A DNA stretch of 64,000 bases, taken from positions 682,001 through 746,000 of the forward strand of contig NZ_JAQNDK010000005.1 of the NCBI RefSeq assembly GCF_028368935.1, read 5' to 3'. This stretch comes from Sorangium aterium. GTDB taxonomy: Bacteria > Myxococcota_A > Polyangia > Polyangiales > Polyangiaceae. The position numbers were made by a program, and so were the translations under genes. Under the pieces are notes generated by a model. It had not been told where the DNA came from. It saw only the letters and a list, made by a program, of their open reading frames with translations, and ran no database searches. Below, in pieces: positions 56,479 to 64,000 of this stretch; position 1 is the first letter of the stretch, and each line of letters begins with the position of its first letter.

Positions 56479-58530
56479 ATGAAGCGGTTCTTCGAACGTC
56501 ACCGATGGATTGGTTCGGCGCTCGCGACCGGGCCCTGGTTGTTCGCCACGCTGCTCGGCCCGATCGGCTGCGAGAGCAACGACGACTCGGGCAGCGGCGG
56601 CAATGCTGCTCAGACCAGCAGCTCGAGCGGTTCCTCGGGCGGCACCGGCAACGCCACGAGCGGAGCCGGCGGCGGTGGCAACTCGGGTGAAGCCGGCGCG
56701 ACGGGCGAAGGCGGCGGCGGTGCAGCGGGCTCGGGCGGCGCTGCCGGGGCCGGCGGTGCAGCGGGCGGCGGCGGCGGTACGGGCGGCGGAGATGGCGGTG
56801 CCGGCGGCAGCGGCGGTACGGGCGGAGGTGGCGGCACGGGCGGCGGCGGCGGAGGTGGCGGCGACGGCGGCACGGGCGGCGGTGACGGCGGCACGGGTGG
56901 CGGCGACGGCGGCACGGGTGGCGGCGACGGCGGCACGGGCGGCGGCGGCACGATCGTCGAGTTGCCCAACATCGTCACGATCGTGGCCGACGATCTGGGC
57001 TTCTCGGACCTCGGCGCGTTCGGCGGCGAGATCAGCACACCGAACCTCGATACGCTCGCCGCCGAAGGCCGCATCCTCACCGGGCACCGCTCCGGATCGC
57101 TGTGCGCGCCGACCCGCGCGATGCTGGTCTCGGGCACCGACAGCCACGCTGTCGGGCTGGGCCGCATGGGCGGTGGTACTGGACCGCAAGCAGGGCAGCC
57201 CGGCTATGAGGGCTACCTGACCGACAACGCGCTGTCCGTCGCCGAGATCCTGAGGGACGCCGGCTACCATACGTACATCGCCGGCAAGTGGCACCTCGGC
57301 GACACGGAGGATCAGAGCCCTCCGGCGCGCGGCTTCGAGAAATCGTACGTCCTGCTCCCCGGCGTGGCAACGTTCTTCAACGAGTTCGCCGACCCGCCCA
57401 CGACCGCGCAGGCTCAGCTCTATCGCGAGGACGGCGTGTACACGCAGCCGCCGCGCGACTTCTATGCGCCCGAGTTCTACACGGACAAGCTCATCCAGTA
57501 CATCGAGAGCAACCTCGCCGACGGCAAGCCGTTCTTCGCGTTCGCGACGTACACAACGCCGCACTGGCCGCTCCAGGCTCCGCCAGAGTACATCGACAGG
57601 TACCGCGGCCGCTACGACGCGGGCTACGACGCCATCCGCGAGCGGCGCCTCGAGCGGCTCAAGAGCCGAGGCGTCATCCCCCGATCGTTCACGCCGAATC
57701 CCCGCTTGCCGAGCGGCGGCAGCAACCCGAAGACCTGGGAAGAGCTGACACCGGACGAGAGGATCTACGAGGCGCGGCGCATGGAGATCTACGCCGCCAT
57801 GGTCGAGAACCTCGACGCCAACATCGGCAGGTTGATCCAGTACCTCAAGCGGGTCGGCGAGTACGAGAACACCTTCATCTTCTTCCAGTCCGACAATGGC
57901 GCGGAAGGTGGCACGCGCGAGGGCTTCGCCGCCACCGACCCGAGCCGCTCCGGACCGGTGGTGAACACGCTCGAGAACCTGGGCCGACCGGGCTCGTACA
58001 TCGGCGTCGGACCCCGCTGGGCCGAGGTGAGCGCCACGCCGTTCCGGCTGTGGAAGAGCTACACGACCGAAGGCGGCATCGCCGTTCCGGCCATCGCACG
58101 GCTGCCGGGACAGCACCAGGCCAGGCCGCAGTTCGACGGAACCACGCACGTGATCGATTTCCTGCCGACCGTGCTCGAGCTGGCCGGCGTGCCCAATCCG
58201 GGGAGCACCTACAAGGGCAGGGAAGTCGAACCGATCAGCGGGCACTCGATCCTGCCGGTGCTCGAAGATCGGGCGACCGGCCTGCGCGCGCCCGGTGAGA
58301 CGTTGATCTGGGAGCACGGCAATCACCGCTACGTGATCCGCGACAACTGGAAGCTCTTGTGGCTCAGCGCGCCTTATGGCCCGACGCCGCGCGCCTGGAG
58401 CCTGTTTGATCTGGCCACCGACCGCGGCGAGATCAACGACGTTTCCGCGGCTCATCCGGACGTGGCGGCCGAGCTCGCCGCCGCGTGGGCGCAGTACGCC
58501 ACCGCTCGCGGAGTCATCCTCACCGAGTAA
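56479..58530 (+). CDS. Sulfatase (arylsulfatase-like) lipoprotein
   Basis: 683 aa. Signal with lipobox GPIGC (C31), a very long Gly-rich spacer (about 40-145; its 56860-56943 part is a tandem 21-base repeat coding GGGDGGT), then the sulfatase domain from LPNIVTIVADDLGFSD. The formylglycine site is CAPTR with C209, matching CxPxR, which needs formylglycine-generating enzyme. Further motifs are YIAGKWHLGD and HVIDFLPTVLELAGV. It removes sulfate from sulfated glycans or aryl sulfates outside the cell. AAGGAG lies before ATG 56479. Confidence 0.92.
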   Translation: MKRFFERHRWIGSALATGPWLFATLLGPIGCESNDDSGSGGNAAQTSSSSGSSGGTGNATSGAGGGGNSGEAGATGEGGGGAAGSGGAAGAGGAAGGGGGTGGGDGGAGGSGGTGGGGGTGGGGGGGGDGGTGGGDGGTGGGDGGTGGGDGGTGGGGTIVELPNIVTIVADDLGFSDLGAFGGEISTPNLDTLAAEGRILTGHRSGSLCAPTRAMLVSGTDSHAVGLGRMGGGTGPQAGQPGYEGYLTDNALSVAEILRDAGYHTYIAGKWHLGDTEDQSPPARGFEKSYVLLPGVATFFNEFADPPTTAQAQLYREDGVYTQPPRDFYAPEFYTDKLIQYIESNLADGKPFFAFATYTTPHWPLQAPPEYIDRYRGRYDAGYDAIRERRLERLKSRGVIPRSFTPNPRLPSGGSNPKTWEELTPDERIYEARRMEIYAAMVENLDANIGRLIQYLKRVGEYENTFIFFQSDNGAEGGTREGFAATDPSRSGPVVNTLENLGRPGSYIGVGPRWAEVSATPFRLWKSYTTEGGIAVPAIARLPGQHQARPQFDGTTHVIDFLPTVLELAGVPNPGSTYKGREVEPISGHSILPVLEDRATGLRAPGETLIWEHGNHRYVIRDNWKLLWLSAPYGPTPRAWSLFDLATDRGEINDVSAAHPDVAAELAAAWAQYATARGVILTE

Positions 58531-58610
58531 ACGCGCACCCCGCCGCGCGCGAGACCCGGGCGTCTCTGCACGATCCGCGTCTCGCGGCGGCGCTCGCCTC
58601 TGCCCCGCAC

Positions 58611-60920
58611 ATGGCCGATTCCCGACTCGCTCGCTCGTGGCCCATCGCTGTCGTGATCCTGGCGCTCGGCGGGCTCGTGGTCTGGCGCGCGCCAACGAGC
58701 GCGTCCTCCCTCACCCCAGCCGGCGCCATTCCGGCGAGCGCTCCGGGGGTGAAACCCGGGGCGGCGCGCGGCGACGCCGCGGAGGCCTCGTCGGCTGCCG
58801 CAACGCGGGTCAGCCCCGCGGAGCGGTCGCCAGAGCGTGCAGCCTCCGGCTTCGTCGGCAGCGACCGCTGCGCGCCGTGCCACGCCGAGGAGCACGCCGC
58901 GTGGCAGGGCTCGCAGCACGCGCGGGCCATGCAGCACGCGAGCGCCGCCACCGTGCTCGGGAATTTCGAGGGCGCGCGCCTGCGTTACGCCGGGCAGGTC
59001 CACCGCTTCGATCGCCAGGACGGAAAATACTGGGTCACCACGGACGGCCCCGATGGTCAGCTGCACCGCTATGAGGTGCTGTACACCTTCGGCGTCGAAC
59101 CGCTCCAGCAGTACCTCGTTGCCGGCCCGGGCGGACGCTTGCAGGCGCTGCCATTTGCGTGGGACGCGCGCCCCCAGACACGCGGTGGGCAGCGCTGGTA
59201 CCACCTGAACGAGCGCGACGACGTGCGCGCCGGCGACGTGCTGCACTGGACCGCCGCCAGCCAGAACTGGAACCACATGTGCGCCGAGTGCCACTCGACG
59301 CACGTCACGAAAGGGTACGACGCGGCCGCGGATCACTTCACCACCACCTGGTCCGAGATCAGCGTCGGGTGTGAAGGCTGCCACGGCGGCGGCGCGCGCC
59401 ACCTCGACTGGACCAAGGCGAGGACGCCGGACCCCTCGAAGGGCCTCGACGTGCGCTTCGACGAGCGCCAGGACGCCACGTGGACGCGGCTGCCCAGCGG
59501 CACCGCGCAGCGTGGCAAGCGTCCATCGAGCGGCACCGAGAGCGCCACGTGCGCGTTCTGCCACAGCCGCCGCGAGACCCTCTCGCAGCCGTTCCGGCAT
59601 GGTGCCCCGCTGCTCGACAGCGTGGCGCTCGAGCTGCTGACCGCGCCTTTCTACACGCCCGACGGCGTGATGAGCGACGAGGTCTTCACCTACGGCTCGT
59701 TCCAGCAGAGCAAGATGGCGAATGCCGGCGTGACGTGCAGCGACTGCCACGATCCGCACTCCGGCCGCCTGCGCGCCGAGGGCAACGGCGTGTGCGCGTT
59801 CTGCCACGAACCGGCGCGCTTCGATGTCCCCGCGCATCACCACCACGCAGCGAACGCCGCCGCAGCGAACGCCAGCGCCACGCCCGGCGCGCCCGCCGCT
59901 CCGCGCTGCGTCGACTGCCACATGCCGGCGCGCACGTACATGGGCGTCGACGTCCGTCACGATCACGGCTTCCGGGTGCCTCGGCCGGATCTCTCGGTCC
60001 GCCTCGGGATCCCGAACCCATGCGCCGACTGCCACGCGCAAAAGCCCGCGAGCTGGGCCGCCGACGCCGTGCGAGCCTGGCTCGGCCGCCCCGCGCAGGG
60101 CTACCAGACCTATACCGAGGTCTTCGCTCTCGCGCGCACCGCGCCTGGCGATCCGGCCGTTGCCGCTGAGCTCCAGCGGCTCGCGACCGACCGCGCCATC
60201 CCCGCCATCGCGCGCGCCACCGCGCTCGCCTCGCTGCGCGCCGCCCCGACGGCCGCGTCGCTCGCTGTCCTCCGCGCGGCGCTCGCCGATCCCGAGCCAT
60301 TGCTACGGCGCGCTGCGCTCAGCGCGCTGGAGGGCTACGATCCTCGTCGCGCCGCGACCGTCGCCGCGCCGCTCCTCGCCGATCCCGTCCGCGGTGTGCG
60401 CGTCGAAGCCGCGCGCGTGCTCGCGGGCGTCGACCTTCGCGCCTTGCCCGAGCGCGCCGCGCAGGAGCTGGACGGGGCGTTGCGCGAGTACATCGCCACG
60501 CAGACCCTCCACGCCGATCGGGCCGAGGCCCAGAACAACCTGGGCCTCGTCTTCACCCGCACGGGCAAGCCGCGCGACGCCGAGCACGCCTACCTCGCCG
60601 CGCTTCGCATCGAGCCCGGCTACGTCCCCACCTACGTGAACCTCGCCGACCTCTATCGCGAGCTCGGCCGCGACGCGGACGGCGTCGCGCTGCTCCGGCG
60701 CGGAATCACCCGCCTTCCCGAGGAGGCCGAGCTGCTCCACTCGCTGGGCCTCGCCCTGGTCCGGCAAGGCCACCAGGATCAAGCGCTCGAGCCGCTGAAA
60801 CGTGCCGCCGAGCTCGCGTCCGAGCAGGCTCGCTTTCAGACCGTCTACCAGGCCGCGCTGACCGCCCTGCGATCATCCCCCCAGGCTGCTCACGCCCAGC
60901 CGCGTCTCGGACGGCCATGA
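58611..60920 (+). CDS. Octaheme c-type cytochrome with HEAT-like and TPR regions
   Basis: 769 aa from ATG 58611 (an in-frame start at 58485 would overlap the sulfatase gene). An N-terminal TM anchor (WPIAVVILALGGLVVW) is followed by eight CxxCH heme sites between C87 (CAPCH) and C471 (CADCH): CAPCH, CAECH, CEGCH, CAFCH, CSDCH, CAFCH, CVDCH and CADCH. A His-rich patch (HHHH near residue 408) and an Ala-rich HEAT-like region (about 500-600) precede C-terminal TPR repeats (about 615-755, AEAQNNLGLVFTRTGKPRDA). It resembles multiheme nitrite/hydroxylamine-type cytochromes plus a docking domain. The redox partner is unknown. Confidence 0.85.
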   Translation: MADSRLARSWPIAVVILALGGLVVWRAPTSASSLTPAGAIPASAPGVKPGAARGDAAEASSAAATRVSPAERSPERAASGFVGSDRCAPCHAEEHAAWQGSQHARAMQHASAATVLGNFEGARLRYAGQVHRFDRQDGKYWVTTDGPDGQLHRYEVLYTFGVEPLQQYLVAGPGGRLQALPFAWDARPQTRGGQRWYHLNERDDVRAGDVLHWTAASQNWNHMCAECHSTHVTKGYDAAADHFTTTWSEISVGCEGCHGGGARHLDWTKARTPDPSKGLDVRFDERQDATWTRLPSGTAQRGKRPSSGTESATCAFCHSRRETLSQPFRHGAPLLDSVALELLTAPFYTPDGVMSDEVFTYGSFQQSKMANAGVTCSDCHDPHSGRLRAEGNGVCAFCHEPARFDVPAHHHHAANAAAANASATPGAPAAPRCVDCHMPARTYMGVDVRHDHGFRVPRPDLSVRLGIPNPCADCHAQKPASWAADAVRAWLGRPAQGYQTYTEVFALARTAPGDPAVAAELQRLATDRAIPAIARATALASLRAAPTAASLAVLRAALADPEPLLRRAALSALEGYDPRRAATVAAPLLADPVRGVRVEAARVLAGVDLRALPERAAQELDGALREYIATQTLHADRAEAQNNLGLVFTRTGKPRDAEHAYLAALRIEPGYVPTYVNLADLYRELGRDADGVALLRRGITRLPEEAELLHSLGLALVRQGHQDQALEPLKRAAELASEQARFQTVYQAALTALRSSPQAAHAQPRLGRP

Positions 60921-61034
60921 GCTCCTCCAGCCCTCAGCGGTCACCACTTCGGTCGTGAACGCGGGCTCGTCCCTGCGTTCGCATGGCATGTCCCCTGCAG
61001 TCGGGGTTCGCCCTGAAAAGGAGCGTTGCCTGTC

Positions 61035-62135
61035 ATGACGAAGCGACCTTCTCGGCGGACCTTTCTCCACGCCGCCGGTGCCAGCCTCGCGCTCGGCGCG
61101 TGTGCGCGGAGCGCGCAGCTGCGGCAAAACGCTACATCCCCGGGCGCGGGCGCTCCGGAGCCTCCCGAGGGGCCTTCCTCCGGGGCGCCGGAGGAAGAGG
61201 ACGTCGAACTGCCGGCGGGCGGCGTGATGCCGATGAGGACTCTCGGGCGGACCGGCGTGAAGGTCAGCCTCCTCGGCCTCGGCGGCTACCACATCGCGGT
61301 TCCCGACGACGAGCAGGAGAGCATCCGGCTCGTTCGCTTCGCGATCGATCACGGGGTCACCTTCCTCGACAACTGCTGGGACTATCACGACGGCAAGAGC
61401 GAGGAGCGCATGGGCAAGGCGCTTCAGGACGGATACCGCAGCAAGGTCTTCCTGATGACCAAGCTCGACGGCCGCACCCGGGCGACCGCCGAGGCGCAGC
61501 TCGAGCAGTCGCTCCGGCGGCTGCGCACCGACGTCATCGATCTCGTGCAGATGCACGAGATCATCCGGATGGGCGATCCCGAGCAGATCTACGGGCCCGG
61601 CGGCGCGATGGAGGCGCTCGTGGCCGCGAAGAAGGCCGGCAAGATCCGGTTCATCGGCTTCACGGGACACAAGGACCCGGACATCCACCTCGCCATGCTG
61701 AAGATGGCCGAGCGGCAGGGCGTCCCGCTCGACACCGTGCAGATGCCCCTCAACGTTTTGGATCCCCATTACCGGAGCTTCGAGAAGAAGGTGCTCCCGG
61801 TGCTGGCGCAGCAGGGCATCGGGGTGCTGGGAATGAAGCCGTTCGCCGGCGGGGAGATCGCGAAGACAGGCGTGGTCTCGCCGATAACCTGCCTGCACTA
61901 CCCCATGAGCTTGCCGACGTCGGTGGTCATCACCGGCTGTGACAGCCTGGGTGTCCTCAAGCAGGCGCTCAAGGCGGCTTACACGTTCCAGCCGCTCGGC
62001 AGCGAGCGCGTCTCGGCGATCCTCGCGCGCACCGCCGAGCTCGGCGCCAGAGGGGAACACGAGAAGTTCAAGACCACGGAGCGCTTCGACGGCACGACGA
62101 GGAACCCCCACTGGCTGACGACCGCGAACCTCTGA
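61035..62135 (+). CDS. Tat-exported aldo/keto reductase
   Basis: 366 aa. A Tat signal (SRRTFLHAAGASLALGAC, which may also be a lipobox) and a Pro/Glu-rich spacer precede an AKR barrel with the catalytic tetrad D112, Y118, K143 and H174 (FLDNCWDYHDG, LMTKLDG, VQMHEI). It probably reduces a carbonyl in the periplasm; whether it has NADPH there is unclear. AAGGAG lies upstream. Together with the sulfatase and octaheme cytochrome it makes a set of exported enzymes in one direction. Confidence 0.85.
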   Translation: MTKRPSRRTFLHAAGASLALGACARSAQLRQNATSPGAGAPEPPEGPSSGAPEEEDVELPAGGVMPMRTLGRTGVKVSLLGLGGYHIAVPDDEQESIRLVRFAIDHGVTFLDNCWDYHDGKSEERMGKALQDGYRSKVFLMTKLDGRTRATAEAQLEQSLRRLRTDVIDLVQMHEIIRMGDPEQIYGPGGAMEALVAAKKAGKIRFIGFTGHKDPDIHLAMLKMAERQGVPLDTVQMPLNVLDPHYRSFEKKVLPVLAQQGIGVLGMKPFAGGEIAKTGVVSPITCLHYPMSLPTSVVITGCDSLGVLKQALKAAYTFQPLGSERVSAILARTAELGARGEHEKFKTTERFDGTTRNPHWLTTANL

Positions 62136-62492
62136 GCAGGAGCCCCGCGGGGCTCCCAACGCAAGGGGGCAAGCCTCGCAACGGACGTCGCCGCGCCGGC
62201 GCCCTGCTCCTCCGCCGGCGCCCCGCGCGCGCCAGCCGCCGCACGTGCCCGAGCGTATGGATTTTTTAGCCCCACAAGAGAGAGCGCCGCCGACGACATC
62301 GATCGGTTTTTGAACTACCGTCGCTTTCTCAGGAGAGTGAATGAATCAGGGTTGCATGTCCGATATGGCCGGCTGCCTCGCCGCCCAGGCGCGAGCCCAT
62401 GTCCGATATGCAGGGGGGCCTGGTCGAGCACGCGTCGGCCATGTCGTCCGGGCGTTGGGGCTCCTGCATGTCGATGTCCAGTGGTGCGGCGT
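62136..62492. other. Lower-GC intergenic region left of the MITE
   Basis: About 360 bases without a convincing gene. The 13-base sequence CATGTCCGATATG occurs twice (62355-62367 and 62398-62410). An open frame at 62341-62670 runs through this stretch and into the MITE and has no recognisable domain. The base composition is lower in GC than the neighbouring genes. Confidence 0.5.
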
Positions 62493-62687
62493 GTCAATGA
62501 ATCACGAACCTGTTCGACGACTTGACCAGGATGGTGGATGGCATGTTCTGCCCACTGCGATGTGGGATAAGACGCCCCTTGACTTACGGAACCCGTTTGC
62601 TTGCACTATCCGCCCGAGTCGGTCTCCCTCCGCCACGCGGCGATTCGATCCTGGTCAAGTCGTCGAATAGGTTTGTGATGTCAATGA
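62493..62687. mobile_element. Complete MITE with 32-base TIRs and 8-base target duplication
   Basis: Terminal inverted repeats at 62501-62532 and 62648-62679 match at 30 of 32 bases (inner 20 perfect: TTCGACGACTTGACCAGGAT). Immediately outside both ends is the same 8-base word GTCAATGA (62493-62500 and 62680-62687), as expected for a target-site duplication. The element is 179 bases long, has no transposase, and lies 24 bases before the nitroreductase start. The parent transposon family cannot be named by eye; 8-base duplications are made by several IS families. Confidence 0.9.
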
Positions 62688-62711
62688 GAAGATCTGAAGA
62701 GGCAGGCGGTC

Positions 62712-63377
62712 ATGGACGTCTATGAGGCAGTCAGGAGCCGACGGGCGGTGCGCGGATTCACCGACCAGCCCGTCTCGAGGGAAGTGCTGGAGCGCGTGCT
62801 ATCCGCGGCGGCTTGGTCGCCATCCGGGTCGAACCTCCAGCCGTGGAACATCTACGTGGTGACCGGCGCGCCGCTGGCCGAGCTCAAGAAGCTCGCCGTT
62901 GAGCGCGTGGCTGCAGGCGACCCCTGGGACGAGCGGGAGTACGAAATGTACCCGACGGGGCTGAAGTCGCCGTACAGAGAGCGCCGGTCCGCCTTCGGCA
63001 GGGAGCGCTACGCCTCGCTCGGCATTGCTCGCGAGGACTGGGAGGCGCGGCAGAGGGCCGCGATCGCGAACTGGGACTGTTTCGGCGCGCCCGCCGCCCT
63101 GTTCTGCTACATCGACCGCGACGTGGGCCCGGCCCAATGGGCCGACACCGGGATGTATCTGCAGACCGTCATGCTGCTGCTGCGCGCCGAAGCGCTGCAC
63201 AGTTGCCCGCAGATGGCGTGGTCGCAGGTTCGCAAGACCGTCGCGCAGGTCCTGTCATCCCCGGACGGGCTCATCCTCTTCTGCGGCATGTCGATCGGCT
63301 ACGAGGACCCCACGGTCGGTTACACCCGTACGGGCCGGGCGCCGCTCGACGAGACAATCAAGTTCGTCGACGGTTAG
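62712..63377 (+). CDS. Nitroreductase-family FMN oxidoreductase
   Basis: 221 aa. Family features: RRAVRGFTDQPVSREVLERV at the N-terminus, the FMN-binding SPSGSNLQPWNIYVV, and C-terminal LFCGMSIGYEDP. It reduces nitro, quinone or enone groups with NAD(P)H; the physiological substrate is unknown. The MITE ends 24-25 bases before ATG 62712, so its promoter may lie in or be changed by the element. Confidence 0.9.
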   Translation: MDVYEAVRSRRAVRGFTDQPVSREVLERVLSAAAWSPSGSNLQPWNIYVVTGAPLAELKKLAVERVAAGDPWDEREYEMYPTGLKSPYRERRSAFGRERYASLGIAREDWEARQRAAIANWDCFGAPAALFCYIDRDVGPAQWADTGMYLQTVMLLLRAEALHSCPQMAWSQVRKTVAQVLSSPDGLILFCGMSIGYEDPTVGYTRTGRAPLDETIKFVDG

Positions 63378-63401
63378 TTCGCGCTCTTCAGGGACCGGAC
63401 A

Positions 63402-64000
63402 CTAGAAGCCGAAGGTCGGATCCTTCTCGGAAGTGCCCTTGTTGGAGGGCGCAGCCTGGGAAGGCCGCCTCGCCGGCGGAGGCGCCGACGGACGTGTCGA
63501 TCTGAGCGTGGCCCTCGCCGAGCCGGAGGGGGGAGCGGGTGAGGGAGCTGCCGACGCGGCGTCTGCGCCCGCCGGGGCCGACGAAGCCGACGTGGCGGGG
63601 ACGGCGCTCTCGTCCGGGGGAGGCGGGGAAGGCACCTCCTCCACCCGCGCCGGCGCTGCGGCGGATCCCGGAGCGTGGGGCGGAGACGCCGCCGCAGGGG
63701 CAGCGGTGACCTCGGGAGCAGGCGAGCGAAGCAGGACGACGGCGGCGATCCCCAGGCCGACCACGAGTACGCTGGCAGCCACGGCGAGCGCCGCTCGCGA
63801 CGGGGCGCGACGATCCACGGGCGGGGACAGCGCACCTCCCACGGCCTCCAGCGTGCCGCTGGCGGTCAGCGTGCCGCCCGCGGCCAGCGTGTCGCCCGGG
63901 CCCCCCACGCCTCCCGGGACCTGGGTGCGGTCCGCCACGACCGTCCCGCCCGCCGCCAGCGTGCCGCCGGCGGTCACCGCGTCGTCCAGGGCCACGGTGC
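63402..64000 (-). CDS. C-terminal part of a membrane protein, probably a Ser/Thr kinase
   Basis: About 199 codons, open at the right edge, so the N-terminal part lies outside the window. It has a repeated AGGTL-type segment (DAVTAGGTLAAGGT, DTLAAGGTLTASGTLEAVGG), one TM helix (LAVAASVLVVGLGIAAVVLL), and a long Pro/Ala/Ser-rich tail ending in DPTFGF. Myxobacterial Ser/Thr kinases often have a TM helix and a Pro-rich tail like this, but no kinase motif is visible, so this is an inference. Confidence 0.6.
   Translation of the reverse strand, partial: TVALDDAVTAGGTLAAGGTVVADRTQVPGGVGGPGDTLAAGGTLTASGTLEAVGGALSPPVDRRAPSRAALAVAASVLVVGLGIAAVVLLRSPAPEVTAAPAAASPPHAPGSAAAPARVEEVPSPPPPDESAVPATSASSAPAGADAASAAPSPAPPSGSARATLRSTRPSAPPPARRPSQAAPSNKGTSEKDPTFGF

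Noticed and set aside
62355-62410. Two copies of CATGTCCGATATG as a CRISPR or attachment site
   Set aside because: Only two copies 43 bases apart, no further repeats, no cas genes and no integrase.
62341-62670. 109-codon open frame through the MITE
   Set aside because: It crosses the left terminal repeat and ends inside the right one, has no domain or ribosome site, and is better explained as chance in and around a transposable element.

Overview
The window is very GC-rich and reads like the chromosome of a large-genome myxobacterium of the Sorangium/Polyangium type (inference). The signs are the base composition, the many two-component and hybrid kinases, Gly/Ala-rich lipoprotein spacers, c-type heme lipoproteins, a PEGA/TPR protein, an ECF sigma factor flanked by envelope proteins, and a protein-kinase-like tail at the right edge. 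I see no rRNA, tRNA, CRISPR array, replication origin or prophage.

Layout. 1-1.7 kb: an AAA-like ATPase with a TM helix and WD40 repeats, cut by the left edge. 2.4-8.6 kb: an alpha-glucan uptake operon (secreted amylase, MalK-type ATPase, a fused binding-protein/permease, MalG-type permease). 8.8-15 kb: a signalling set made of a hybrid histidine kinase with HPt, a receiver fused to an RsbW-like ATPase, and a sugar-binding-like/GAF-like/STAS protein. 15.3-17.1 kb: a beta-lactamase-fold esterase divergent from a MarR regulator, with three palindromic operators between them. 17.2-21.5 kb: a lipoprotein, an SDR divergent from a LysR regulator, and a DUF1349 protein behind a long hairpin. 21.6-25.6 kb: a histidine kinase/receiver pair, a tetraheme lipoprotein and its partner. 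25.9-33.5 kb: a BMP-type (nucleoside-like) ABC importer operon running by overlapping codons into two exported proteins. 33.5-37.2 kb: small Cys-rich lipoproteins, a PEGA/TPR protein and a HAD phosphatase. 37.4-41.9 kb: a DUF1501 protein with a heme lipoprotein, then a TerB-like/PPP phosphatase. 42-47.5 kb: two paralogous lipoproteins with a canonical Kunitz (BPTI) domain flank an ECF sigma operon. 47.8-51 kb: a DUF1587-1585 heme protein with a DUF1552 protein. 51.1-55.9 kb: an ArsR-methyltransferase regulator and metH, which is broken into two overlapping frames. 56.5-62.1 kb: a sulfatase lipoprotein, an octaheme cytochrome with TPRs, and a Tat-exported aldo/keto reductase. 62.5-62.7 kb: a complete MITE with 32-bp terminal inverted repeats and an 8-bp target duplication, just before a nitroreductase. 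63.4-64 kb: the tail of a probable Ser/Thr kinase.

Most notable are the STAS/RsbW-like signalling trio, the Kunitz lipoprotein pair with acidic P1 residues and a conserved upstream block, the MITE, the split metH, and the solute-binding-protein/permease fusion. Three separate loci pair a heme or DUF1592-type protein with a DUF1501/DUF1552 protein or an exported partner, which suggests a heavily used envelope redox or surface-protein theme.
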